From JAPLDA01 sp043787975 (GTDB lineage Bacteria; Bacteroidota; Bacteroidia; AKYH767-A; 2013-40CM-41-45): a DNA stretch of 64,000 bases. The notes under the pieces are model-generated. The model was not told where the DNA came from, did no database searches, and worked only from the letters and a program-made list of their open reading frames with translations. This document shows, piece by piece, positions 18,496 through 25,105 of the stretch. The stretch is taken from assembly GCA_043787975.1 (NCBI GenBank), contig JAYVUK010000064.1, forward strand, positions 21,495 through 85,494, read 5' to 3'. The translations under genes were made by a program, and so were the position numbers. Every line of letters starts with the position of its first letter. Position 1 is the first letter of the stretch.

Positions 18496-19092
18496 TTAAA
18501 AAAGTTTTGCAGAAAGGAGTTCTTTTGTTTTCTTATAGCCTTCCATCGTATTCACACTCGTTAAAAAATTTGTAGAAGATGGAATCACATTGCAGGTATT
18601 TGCTTCATGGAGGAACTGTTGAAGCGAATGTTTCTTTTGTTTAAAATTGGTCAATAGTTTTTCGTATGAATTATTTTCATAGATGCAGATGAGCGGTTCG
18701 TAAAAATCTGTTTCGGGATGGCGGTAACAAACGGCATCAGCCATTTCTGTCCGTTCATTTATCAGGTCACGGATGTTTTTAGCGTTGAGAAACGGGTAAT
18801 CGCATCCCGTGACAAAAAAAGAAGCCGCCGGGAATTTTTCAAAAGCACTGAGCAGGGCAGCCATCGGACCGATGTCTGAATATTTTTTAGTATCAACAAT
18901 GAATTTATATCCGGAAGGAATATCTTCAGACTGGTTGTAATTACATGAAATAAAAACCTTTTCGCACAACGGTTCCAGCAAATCATACGTGAAATAGCGT
19001 TGCGGTTTTCCATAGTAATCCAACAGGCTTTTGTCTTCGCCCATACGCGAACTTTGTCCGCCACATAAAACAAGTCCGTATAGTGGATTCAT
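18496..19092 (-). CDS. mobA: Molybdenum cofactor guanylyltransferase-type NTP transferase
   Basis: A 198-residue nucleotidyltransferase. The N-terminal signature LCGGQSSRMGEDKSLL is the GTP-binding loop of MobA, which joins GMP to molybdopterin to give the dinucleotide cofactor used by DMSO reductase-family enzymes. Further on are DIGPMAALLSAFE and VTGCDYPFL, holding the metal-binding Asp. Paired with fdhD downstream, it forms a small molybdenum unit. The start ATG at 19092 directly precedes the motif (MNPLYGLVLCGG). Confidence 0.85.
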   Translation of the reverse strand: MNPLYGLVLCGGQSSRMGEDKSLLDYYGKPQRYFTYDLLEPLCEKVFISCNYNQSEDIPSGYKFIVDTKKYSDIGPMAALLSAFEKFPAASFFVTGCDYPFLNAKNIRDLINERTEMADAVCYRHPETDFYEPLICIYENNSYEKLLTNFKQKKHSLQQFLHEANTCNVIPSSTNFLTSVNTMEGYKKTKELLSAKLF

Positions 19093-19192
19093 GAAAATAT
19101 CAATTGTCTGAATCAGGATTAAAAGGATTTAAGGATTAACAGGATTAGGTTTGAACATTAAATTGATAAGTAGTTTAAACTGCTGTAGCTCA

Positions 19193-19426
19193 CTACTCCG
19201 CTTCTTTCGGGTTTCTTCCTCTCAGGTGAATAACAAGTCCATTCAAAAAATTCCGCAATACCTGGTCACCGCAGTTTTTGTAATTCGGATGATCTTCATT
19301 ACGGAAGAAAGCGCCCAATTCACTTTTTGTTATGTTGAAATCCACGAGTTTAAGAATTTCTATAATCTGGTCATCACGCAAGTGAAGTGCTACGCGCAAT
19401 TTTTTCAGGATATCGTTGTTGGTCAT
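19193..19426 (-). CDS. DUF1456 (YehS-like) protein, single-repeat form
   Basis: A 77-residue protein containing LRVALHLRDDQIIEILKL and FFRNEDHPNYKNCGDQVL. These match my memory of the second repeat of the ~150-residue YehS/DUF1456 proteins, which carry two such units. Here only one is present, with its own ATG. No remainder of the other repeat is visible upstream. The role of the family is unknown; the helical repeats suggest nucleic-acid or protein binding. Confidence 0.7.
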   Translation of the reverse strand: MTNNDILKKLRVALHLRDDQIIEILKLVDFNITKSELGAFFRNEDHPNYKNCGDQVLRNFLNGLVIHLRGRNPKEAE

Positions 19427-19439
19427 TTATCGGTGGTTA

Positions 19440-19545
19440 TTTTATTAGTCATTAGTAATTAGTCATTAGTCATTAGTTATTAGTTATTGGTTATTAGTTA
19501 TTGGTTATTAGTTATTGGTTATTGGTTATTGATTGTTAGTTGTTG
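19440..19545. repeat. Tandem TTAGTTATTGG word array
   Basis: About 100 bases built from near-identical 10-14 base words (TTAGTTATTGGTTA and variants with CATTAG). The array runs into the 3' end of the gene at 19519, encoding its last residues and stop. There are no unique spacers, so it is not a CRISPR array. Confidence 0.8.
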
Positions 19546-19884
19546 CATGATCCGCGATACAACGATTTTTTTATTTCTAGTGATGAGTACTTCTTTTATG
19601 AGTAAATCTTCTTCGCCTGGCGTTTGACGAATGTATTCCATTAAAACCTCTTCTCCATCAAAAGTAAGTTGCAGTAGCTTGTAGTGCAAATTAGGCAATC
19701 GTGTAAATGCATCTGTCCACCATACTCGTAATGCCGGTTTACCTTTTATGAATCCGTTCGTTTCCGGTCGATGTATTTTTAATTTCGGACTGTAATGTTC
19801 CGCATCTTCATCATATAAAGCCAACAACATTTCGATATCGTGTGCATTAAATGCTTCAAACCATGCATGTGCAATTTTTTTCAA
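19519..19884 (-). CDS. SnoaL-like / NTF2-fold protein
   Basis: A 121-residue protein of the NTF2-like fold. The opening AHAWFEAFNAHDIEMLLALYDEDAEHYSP (quoted in part) is the usual N-terminal helix-turn of SnoaL-like polyketide cyclase relatives, with WWTDAFTRLPNLHY later. Such proteins bind or act on small hydrophobic ligands; no substrate can be named. The start overlaps the stop of the membrane-protein gene (ATGA), so the two form an operon. The final residues QLTINNQ come from the adjacent repeat array. Confidence 0.8.
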   Translation of the reverse strand: MKKIAHAWFEAFNAHDIEMLLALYDEDAEHYSPKLKIHRPETNGFIKGKPALRVWWTDAFTRLPNLHYKLLQLTFDGEEVLMEYIRQTPGEEDLLIKEVLITRNKKIVVSRIMQQLTINNQ

Positions 19885-20432
19885 TGCTGAGTTTTTGTTT
19901 TTCGATACGGGCGGAAAACGAAGTAGCTCCAGAAGATGCTTGTGATTTGTATCATCACGAAGCTAATGATATTGTAAACCATATCTTCTTTCGCATCGTA
20001 ACTCTTCATATCAATTTTTATCATAACCACCAGGAATGGTAGAATGGAGAGAACTCCGAAAAGACGCACCCACAAAGGAAATCCGGAGTAGTAGGAAAGA
20101 AATAACATGCCCGGAAGAAAAACCATGATGCCTGTTGCGTACAGCGATAGTGCTTCGTGGCTCGATCCATTGTCCTGGATCGTGAAAAAAATTCCCTGCC
20201 CGATGGATAGTAAAATAAATCCGGCTGATGAGATATGCCATTTTTCAGTATGCAATTTAGCTGCGTAGAGTGACGTTCCGGCCATGTACAACAAGCCGCC
20301 CCATTGCCACAAAAACAATTGCCAAAATGAATTTTCAGGAAATGCTTGTCCGATTCCGCCAAGAATAAAATTTCCAACGAAGCATATTGCAATCAGAACA
20401 GGTAGATGTTTTTCTTCTCGCTCTAATGTCAT
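19881..20432 (-). CDS. Multi-pass membrane protein of unknown function
   Basis: About 183 residues from the ATG at 20432 (MTLEREEKHLP), with six likely membrane segments and a basic C-terminal tail (RPYRKTKTQH). A longer form starting at 20501 would add 23 residues that look non-native. The gene is translationally coupled to the SnoaL-like gene downstream. I recognise no transport or enzyme motif. Confidence 0.6.
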   Translation of the reverse strand: MTLEREEKHLPVLIAICFVGNFILGGIGQAFPENSFWQLFLWQWGGLLYMAGTSLYAAKLHTEKWHISSAGFILLSIGQGIFFTIQDNGSSHEALSLYATGIMVFLPGMLFLSYYSGFPLWVRLFGVLSILPFLVVMIKIDMKSYDAKEDMVYNIISFVMIQITSIFWSYFVFRPYRKTKTQH

Positions 20433-20503
20433 AACAATTTTCTTATTTAATTCTTTCGAATAACCTTTCGCAAATATAATTGATTTTGGAAAGGTGTTCA
20501 CTG

Positions 20504-20563
20504 GTTCATTGGTTCAATTGTTCATTCGTTTTTTTACCAATGAACTCATGAACTATTGAACAA
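20504..20563. repeat. GTTCATTGG word inverted repeat
   Basis: Words of the type GTTCATTGGT on the left (20511-20520) are answered by ACCAATGAAC and TGAACTATTGAACAA on the right. The element fills the spacer upstream of rsmH's stop. Confidence 0.55.
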
Positions 20564-21607
20564 TTATTTTACCGCCCAACGTAATTTCGCCGAACGAGCC
20601 CGTGGATTGCTGCTGATTTCCTGTGCAGATGGCCGAATGGGTTCATGTGCAATATCGTTGAAAATTCCTTCGCGATAAAATAGTTGAAACGCTTTTTTCA
20701 CGCGCCTGTCTTCTCCGGAGTGAAATGTAAGAATGGCTACCCGTCCGCCCGGAGCAAGCACGTCTGGAAGCTTTGAAAGCAATTTATCCAACACACCGAA
20801 TTCATCATTCACTTCGATGCGCAAAGCCTGGAAACAACGCTGACAACTTTTCTTAATTGAATCTGTACGCTCATGTTCCGGAAGAAACTTCAATGTCTCC
20901 TTGATTATTTCTTTCAGTTGCATCGTTGTTCCGATCACTGTTCCATTTTTGATTTTGGAAATAATCGCTTCAGCGATTTGTTCAGCGAAGGGTTCATCGG
21001 AATTTTCAAGAAGAATTTCTTCCAGCCTGTTCCGGGAAATGTTTTTTAAAAGTGCTGCCGCAGATTTCCCGGTTTTCGGATTCAACCGCAAGTCCAACGG
21101 TCCGTCCACCTTTAAAGAAAAACCTCTTTCAGGATTATCTATTTGCATGGATGAAACACCTAAATCTGCCAATACAAAATTCAACGGTCCGGCTTCTTCA
21201 GCAACCTGGTCGATCTCTGAAAAATTCAGTTGCTTAATTATTAGAACTTCGGAACCATAACCCAATGCTGCCAGGCGTTCTGTTGTTCGGGGCAATTCAA
21301 AAGGATCCACATCCATTGCAAACAATCGTCCTCCCGGAATTAATCGTTTAAGAATTTCAAGGCTATGTCCGCCATAACCGAGTGTTGCATCCACTCCGAT
21401 TTCCCCGGGAACTATTTTCAGGACTTCCATGATTTCGTTGACACAAATGGAACGATGCATGCCTGCAGGAGTATATCCCTTCTGCATGATCTTCTCAACA
21501 TCCTCCGCATATTTTTCGGGCTGAAGCTCTTTGTATTTTTCCTTAAATGATTTCGGATGCGTGCCTTTATAGCGTACTCTGCGCGGTGGTTTTGATTCCT
21601 GGTCCAT
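20564..21607 (-). CDS. rsmH: 16S rRNA (cytosine1402-N4)-methyltransferase RsmH
   Basis: A 347-residue SAM-dependent enzyme that methylates C1402 in the decoding region of 16S rRNA. The SAM motif VDATLGYGGHS is near 73-83. Other family blocks are DLGVSSMQIDNPERGFS, TDSIKKSCQRCFQALRIEVN and ILTFHSGEDRRVKKAF. There is a ~50-residue basic N-terminal extension before the usual MHRSICVNEIM start. Normally rsmH heads the division/cell-wall (dcw) cluster; here it is isolated from ftsI and mur genes. Repeat-word inverted repeats lie on both sides. Confidence 0.95.
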   Translation of the reverse strand: MDQESKPPRRVRYKGTHPKSFKEKYKELQPEKYAEDVEKIMQKGYTPAGMHRSICVNEIMEVLKIVPGEIGVDATLGYGGHSLEILKRLIPGGRLFAMDVDPFELPRTTERLAALGYGSEVLIIKQLNFSEIDQVAEEAGPLNFVLADLGVSSMQIDNPERGFSLKVDGPLDLRLNPKTGKSAAALLKNISRNRLEEILLENSDEPFAEQIAEAIISKIKNGTVIGTTMQLKEIIKETLKFLPEHERTDSIKKSCQRCFQALRIEVNDEFGVLDKLLSKLPDVLAPGGRVAILTFHSGEDRRVKKAFQLFYREGIFNDIAHEPIRPSAQEISSNPRARSAKLRWAVK

Positions 21608-21612
21608 TCTTT

Positions 21613-21716
21613 TTAGTTCAATGGTTTAATGGTTCGATAGTTCAACAGTTAGTAGCGCATCAGCCAAAAGTTGTTCAACATTGAACTAATAAACTATTGA
21701 ACCATTAAACTATATT
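21613..21716. repeat. GGTTTAATGGTTC word inverted repeat
   Basis: The left arm (21624-21642) and right arm (21692-21710) match over 19 bases with one mismatch. The flanks continue with related GTTCAA/TTGAAC words. It separates rsmH from the MazG-like gene and shows no promoter or terminator T-run. Confidence 0.7.
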
Positions 21717-22052
21717 TTATAATTCATTGTATTTCTTATTTGAATTCCTGCTCTTGTCGACAGGATATTTAAGTCCGTTCTTTTGAAGCTTTTCTGAAAT
21801 GGCTTCCGGCAAGTCAATGTTGTAATAGTTGCTGATGTAAATTATAAAAATGGCGATGTCAGCCAGCTCATCTTTAATTTTTTGATTGTCAATTTCGCTT
21901 TGTTGCTGTTCGCTTTTCCATAAAAACAATTCCTGTAATTCGGCAACTTCAATATTCAATCCCAACAACAAATCTTTTATGTGATGAAATTGTTTCCAGT
22001 TCCGTTCATCCCTGAAGTCAATTACTTTTTGTTCGAGTTGTTTAAAGTCCAT
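21717..22052 (-). CDS. MazG-like nucleotide pyrophosphohydrolase (copy 1)
   Basis: A 111-residue all-helical dimeric-type MazG/dCTPase-like protein. Metal-binding acidic motifs are visible: EVAELQELFLW and, ~25 residues on, KDELADIAIF. The family cleaves dNTPs or NTPs to monophosphate plus pyrophosphate. A close paralogue lies at 30751-31089, with the shared C-terminal pattern NGxKYPVxKxxxxxKKYxEL. Copy 1 follows the membrane-protein gene by 3 bases and is probably cotranscribed with it. It forms the left edge of the defence-like island. Confidence 0.85.
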   Translation of the reverse strand: MDFKQLEQKVIDFRDERNWKQFHHIKDLLLGLNIEVAELQELFLWKSEQQQSEIDNQKIKDELADIAIFIIYISNYYNIDLPEAISEKLQKNGLKYPVDKSRNSNKKYNEL

Positions 22053-22055
22053 TCG

Positions 22056-22502
22056 TCAGGGATTGTCTTTGTGAGGTTTGGTTTGCGTTTGGAATTTTCT
22101 CAGCACTGAAAGAATCAATGCAAAATAAATAATTATTAGTGAGGTCAATGCAAAAATACTCAACCAGTCTGTATGGTGCTCATGAATGTTTTTAATAATT
22201 GAATTTCCATGACTGATTACCTGCTGAACCAAAAGTGCTGTAAATAAAACAATGAAATATATTTTCGCTCTCCTGATTTCAAAAGCGCACCACAGATTGA
22301 TTATGACAAACAAAATGTTTCGGGAAGCTGTTGAATTGTTCAAGTCCATAAAAATTGCGAGCAGATGATAAAAGGCTGTTGCAATAAAACCAATGGATGA
22401 GATTTTAAGAATGAAAGAAGAAATTCTTATAACTATTGAATTCATTGATTCTTTTATTTCAAAAAAGATATTAATTTTTTGCCTGTCGTAAAAGTATTTC
22501 AC
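22056..22502 (-). CDS. Small membrane protein, unknown
   Basis: Up to 148 residues with four probable membrane segments. A better start may be the Met at 22445 (MNSIVIRISSF), which begins the first hydrophobic helix. The loop ISHGNSIIKNIHEHHTDW is histidine rich. It sits 3 bases upstream of the MazG-like gene. The family is not recognised; a membrane protein beside a nucleotide-hydrolase gene in a defence island could be an effector, but this is only a guess. Confidence 0.55.
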   Translation of the reverse strand: MKYFYDRQKINIFFEIKESMNSIVIRISSFILKISSIGFIATAFYHLLAIFMDLNNSTASRNILFVIINLWCAFEIRRAKIYFIVLFTALLVQQVISHGNSIIKNIHEHHTDWLSIFALTSLIIIYFALILSVLRKFQTQTKPHKDNP

Positions 22503-22549
22503 TTATTTTCATTCTACAACTTTGTGAATAAAGTTTAACCAAAGCGAAA

Positions 22550-22677
22550 GTGCGTTACCAAGTAATAGCGATAGAGAACACATGAGAGTCAGAAAATAAT
22601 TCTGAGCTCATTCACGTGTTCTCAATTTGCGGTTTTTTTACGGGGTACGAGTAAAAAAAATTACCTAGGTAACGCAC
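22550..22677. repeat. 128-bp element with terminal inverted repeats
   Basis: Outer arms GTGCGTTACC (22550-22559) and GGTAACGCAC (22668-22677) match perfectly, and inner arms GAGAACAC (22574-22581) and GTGTTCTC (22616-22623) do too. A separate short hairpin (22691-22711) follows. There is no ORF. It could be a miniature mobile element or a structured RNA; it has no T-run. Confidence 0.6.
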
Positions 22678-22781
22678 GATTTTTTTGATTACTTTTCTTT
22701 TAAAGAAAAGTGATAAAAAAACTATTACTGCACGTTCGCCTTGATTTTATACGCGTTACTCAGAGTGATATGAAACAGGAA

Positions 22782-23144
22782 TTATTTTCTTTTTCGGATG
22801 GACTGCTTCTTTGGCGCATCCATTTTGTTCTTGAGCTTTTCAACTTCAAGAGACAATTTTTGAATTACATGTGTCAATTGCTCAATATCATGCTTGGTGG
22901 CAAAGCCATAATATTTGGAAGGATCTTCAAAGGAAGGTTCTTTTCTGTCATTGAAAAACTCGATGACGTGCACCTTTAAAATTTTCGCGATGGCATACAG
23001 GCGTGTCACCTGCACATCCGTTTCTCCGCGTTCAATTTTGGCATACGTTCCCGGCTCAATGCCAAGTTCATCAGCCATGTTGGTCTGAGAATAATCCTGG
23101 TTCTCCCTGATCTTCCGGATTCTGTGTCCTACAACTTTTTTCAC
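22782..23144 (-). CDS. XRE family transcriptional regulator with coiled-coil tail
   Basis: A 120-residue protein. Residues about 5-66 form a Cro/C1-type helix-turn-helix (RIRKIRENQDYSQTNMADEL ... YAKIERGETDV). A helical, coiled-coil-like segment (IQKLSLEVEKLKNKM) and a basic tail follow. It is transcribed divergently from the type III methylase gene, with a 19-bp palindrome between. This layout matches controller (C) proteins of restriction-modification systems, though it is longer than the usual ~80-100 residues. It probably represses its own promoter and times mod/res expression. Confidence 0.85.
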   Translation of the reverse strand: MKKVVGHRIRKIRENQDYSQTNMADELGIEPGTYAKIERGETDVQVTRLYAIAKILKVHVIEFFNDRKEPSFEDPSKYYGFATKHDIEQLTHVIQKLSLEVEKLKNKMDAPKKQSIRKRK

Positions 23145-23186
23145 AGCGGCAAATTTCCTGAACCATTCGGCATCTAAACTGTCAAT

Positions 23187-23228
23187 AAAATATAGATTTT
23201 GTCTTTTAAAGACAAATACATATCCTTA
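23187..23228. promoter_or_regulatory. Divergent promoters sharing a 19-bp palindromic operator
   Basis: The perfect palindrome TTTGTCTTTTAAAGACAAA spans 23198-23216. On the minus strand its TTTG (23213-23216) lies 18 bases from TATATTTT (23187-23194), a near-consensus -7 for the XRE gene. On the plus strand its other TTTG (23198-23201) is 19 bases from TATCCTTA (23221-23228), a weak -7 for mod. A dimer of the XRE protein bound here would cover both -33 boxes. Confidence 0.6.
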
Positions 23229-23269
23229 CAGTTCAATTTTAGTGTGAATCGCTGTGAAATTGAATTGTT

Positions 23270-25105
23270 GTGGCCGAAAAGTACGAGAACTATTCCCGTG
23301 AAGAACTGATTGCTGAGTTGAAGAAACTAAGCAAACGGAAAAAGTACGGCCTGGTTTGGGAAGAAGAACGGACGCTTGAAAAATTTGAAAAGGAATCAGA
23401 CGGGAAATTGCCTGTCTTATTGGAAGATAAGGAGAGAGAAATAAAAACAGATGAAAGTAAGCCGGTAAATATTTTAATTGAAGGTGATAACTACCACGCA
23501 CTTTCTGTTTTGAATTATACGCATCATAAAAGTATTGATGTAATTTACATTGACCCACCCTACAACACAGGAGAAAACGATTTTAAGTATAACGACAAAT
23601 TCATTGATAAAGAAAATGGATTTCGTCACAGCATGTGGCTTTCATTTATGAGCAAGCGTTTGCGTCTTGCCAAAAATCTTTTAAAGGACACGGGTGTAAT
23701 TATCATTCACATTGACGAGAATGAGTTTGATAGTTTGAATGTTCTTCTAGAAACAGATATTTTTTACGAACAGAATAATTTGGGAACAATTGTTTGGAAC
23801 AAAAAAAACCCGAAGGGTGATGCAAAGGGTGTTTCAACTATGCATGAATATGTTTTTTGCTACGCAAGAAACAAGGAAGCGTTTTTGAAGCTTCAAAATA
23901 CATTAACCAGAAAAAAGCCAAACGCAGTTGAGATTTTGAAAAAAGCGAAAATGCTTTTTTCGAAAATTGGCAAGTCCGTTATCCCAGATGAAGTTCAGAA
24001 GGTGATTAAGCCATTCAACTATCCAAAGACAGTTCTAAAAGATTTTATTATCAAACATGATTTGGAGCTTGTCAAGAAGGAGTTTCAAGCATGGATGGGG
24101 ATGCAGGATTTTTCAGGAGGAGAGAAGGCATATAAGTTTATTGATGAAAATGGTGAAGTATATCGTGGAGTTTCTATGGCATGGCCAAACAAGGAGAAAG
24201 CACCACCCGATTATTTTATTCCATTAATTCATCCAGTAACTAAGAAAAAATGCCCGGTTCCTGAAAGGGGTTGGAGAAACCCTTCCGCAACAATGAAGTC
24301 ATTACTTGAACAAAAATTGATTTTGTTTGGAACAGATGAAAAGAAGCAGCCTGAAAGAAAATACTTGTTGAAGGAAAACATGTTTGAAAATACTCCTTCA
24401 CTGTATGACTACGCCAGTAGTGATGATATTTTTTTCAAAGACATTGGAATAAATTTTCCTTATGCAAAGCCAGTTGATGTTGCCAAGTATTTGATTTCAT
24501 CCATCCATCCCGACCCGAAAATTATTCTTGATTTCTTTGCGGGTAGCGGAACAGCATTACACGCTGTTTTAGATTTGAAGGACAACAGTAAACAATGTAT
24601 TCTCATTACAAATGACGAAAACAATATCTGCACCGAAGTTTGTTACCCAAGAATTAAAAAAGTAATTCATGGATATAAGGACAGCAATGGAAATAAAGTT
24701 GAAGGTCTCGGTGGAAATCTTAAATATTACAAAACAGATTTTGTGGGTTCAGAGCCAAGCCATCGTAATAAAAAGTTACTCACGCAGAAAAGTATTGATT
24801 TGATTTGCATCAAAGAAAATACTTTTAAAAAGGAGTTGAAAGCAGAAGGCTATTCCATCTTTTCCAATCAGGAGAAATACATGGCTATTCTATTTGACGA
24901 AATGAATATCTCGGAATTCAAAAAAGAAATTTCAAAACTTAAGAAACCTGTTTCAGTTTATGTTTTTTCATTAGATGGTGATGACTATAGTGAAGAATTT
25001 AAGAACCTGAAAAATGCAATTACTCTTTGCGCCATTCCGGAAGCGATACTTAAAGTTTACCGGAGAATCCACTCTCCCAGGCAACTAAAACTTCAGATGC
25101 AATGA
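23270..25105 (+). CDS. Type III restriction-modification DNA methyltransferase (Mod)
   Basis: A 611-residue adenine N6-methyltransferase of the beta class: the catalytic DPPY (95-98, in YIDPPYNTGEN) precedes the SAM-binding FAGSGT (423-428). The intervening ~300 residues should hold the target-recognition domain that sets sequence specificity for both modification and cleavage. The start is GTG at 23270, inside TTGTGG; it begins AEKYENYSREEL, as in many homologues. The downstream res gene overlaps by 4 bases (ATGA), so the subunits are translationally coupled. Confidence 0.92.
   Translation: MAEKYENYSREELIAELKKLSKRKKYGLVWEEERTLEKFEKESDGKLPVLLEDKEREIKTDESKPVNILIEGDNYHALSVLNYTHHKSIDVIYIDPPYNTGENDFKYNDKFIDKENGFRHSMWLSFMSKRLRLAKNLLKDTGVIIIHIDENEFDSLNVLLETDIFYEQNNLGTIVWNKKNPKGDAKGVSTMHEYVFCYARNKEAFLKLQNTLTRKKPNAVEILKKAKMLFSKIGKSVIPDEVQKVIKPFNYPKTVLKDFIIKHDLELVKKEFQAWMGMQDFSGGEKAYKFIDENGEVYRGVSMAWPNKEKAPPDYFIPLIHPVTKKKCPVPERGWRNPSATMKSLLEQKLILFGTDEKKQPERKYLLKENMFENTPSLYDYASSDDIFFKDIGINFPYAKPVDVAKYLISSIHPDPKIILDFFAGSGTALHAVLDLKDNSKQCILITNDENNICTEVCYPRIKKVIHGYKDSNGNKVEGLGGNLKYYKTDFVGSEPSHRNKKLLTQKSIDLICIKENTFKKELKAEGYSIFSNQEKYMAILFDEMNISEFKKEISKLKKPVSVYVFSLDGDDYSEEFKNLKNAITLCAIPEAILKVYRRIHSPRQLKLQMQ

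Noticed and set aside
19440..19545. CRISPR-like array
   Set aside because: The words are tandem and near identical with no unique spacers, and no cas gene is present.
22691..22711. Terminator of the XRE gene
   Set aside because: The hairpin ACTTTTCTTT/AAAGAAAAGT is perfect, but neither strand has a T-run on its 3' side.
23226..23558. Minus-strand ORF over the start of mod
   Set aside because: It overlaps the operator region and the conserved N-terminus of Mod and has no recognisable protein features.
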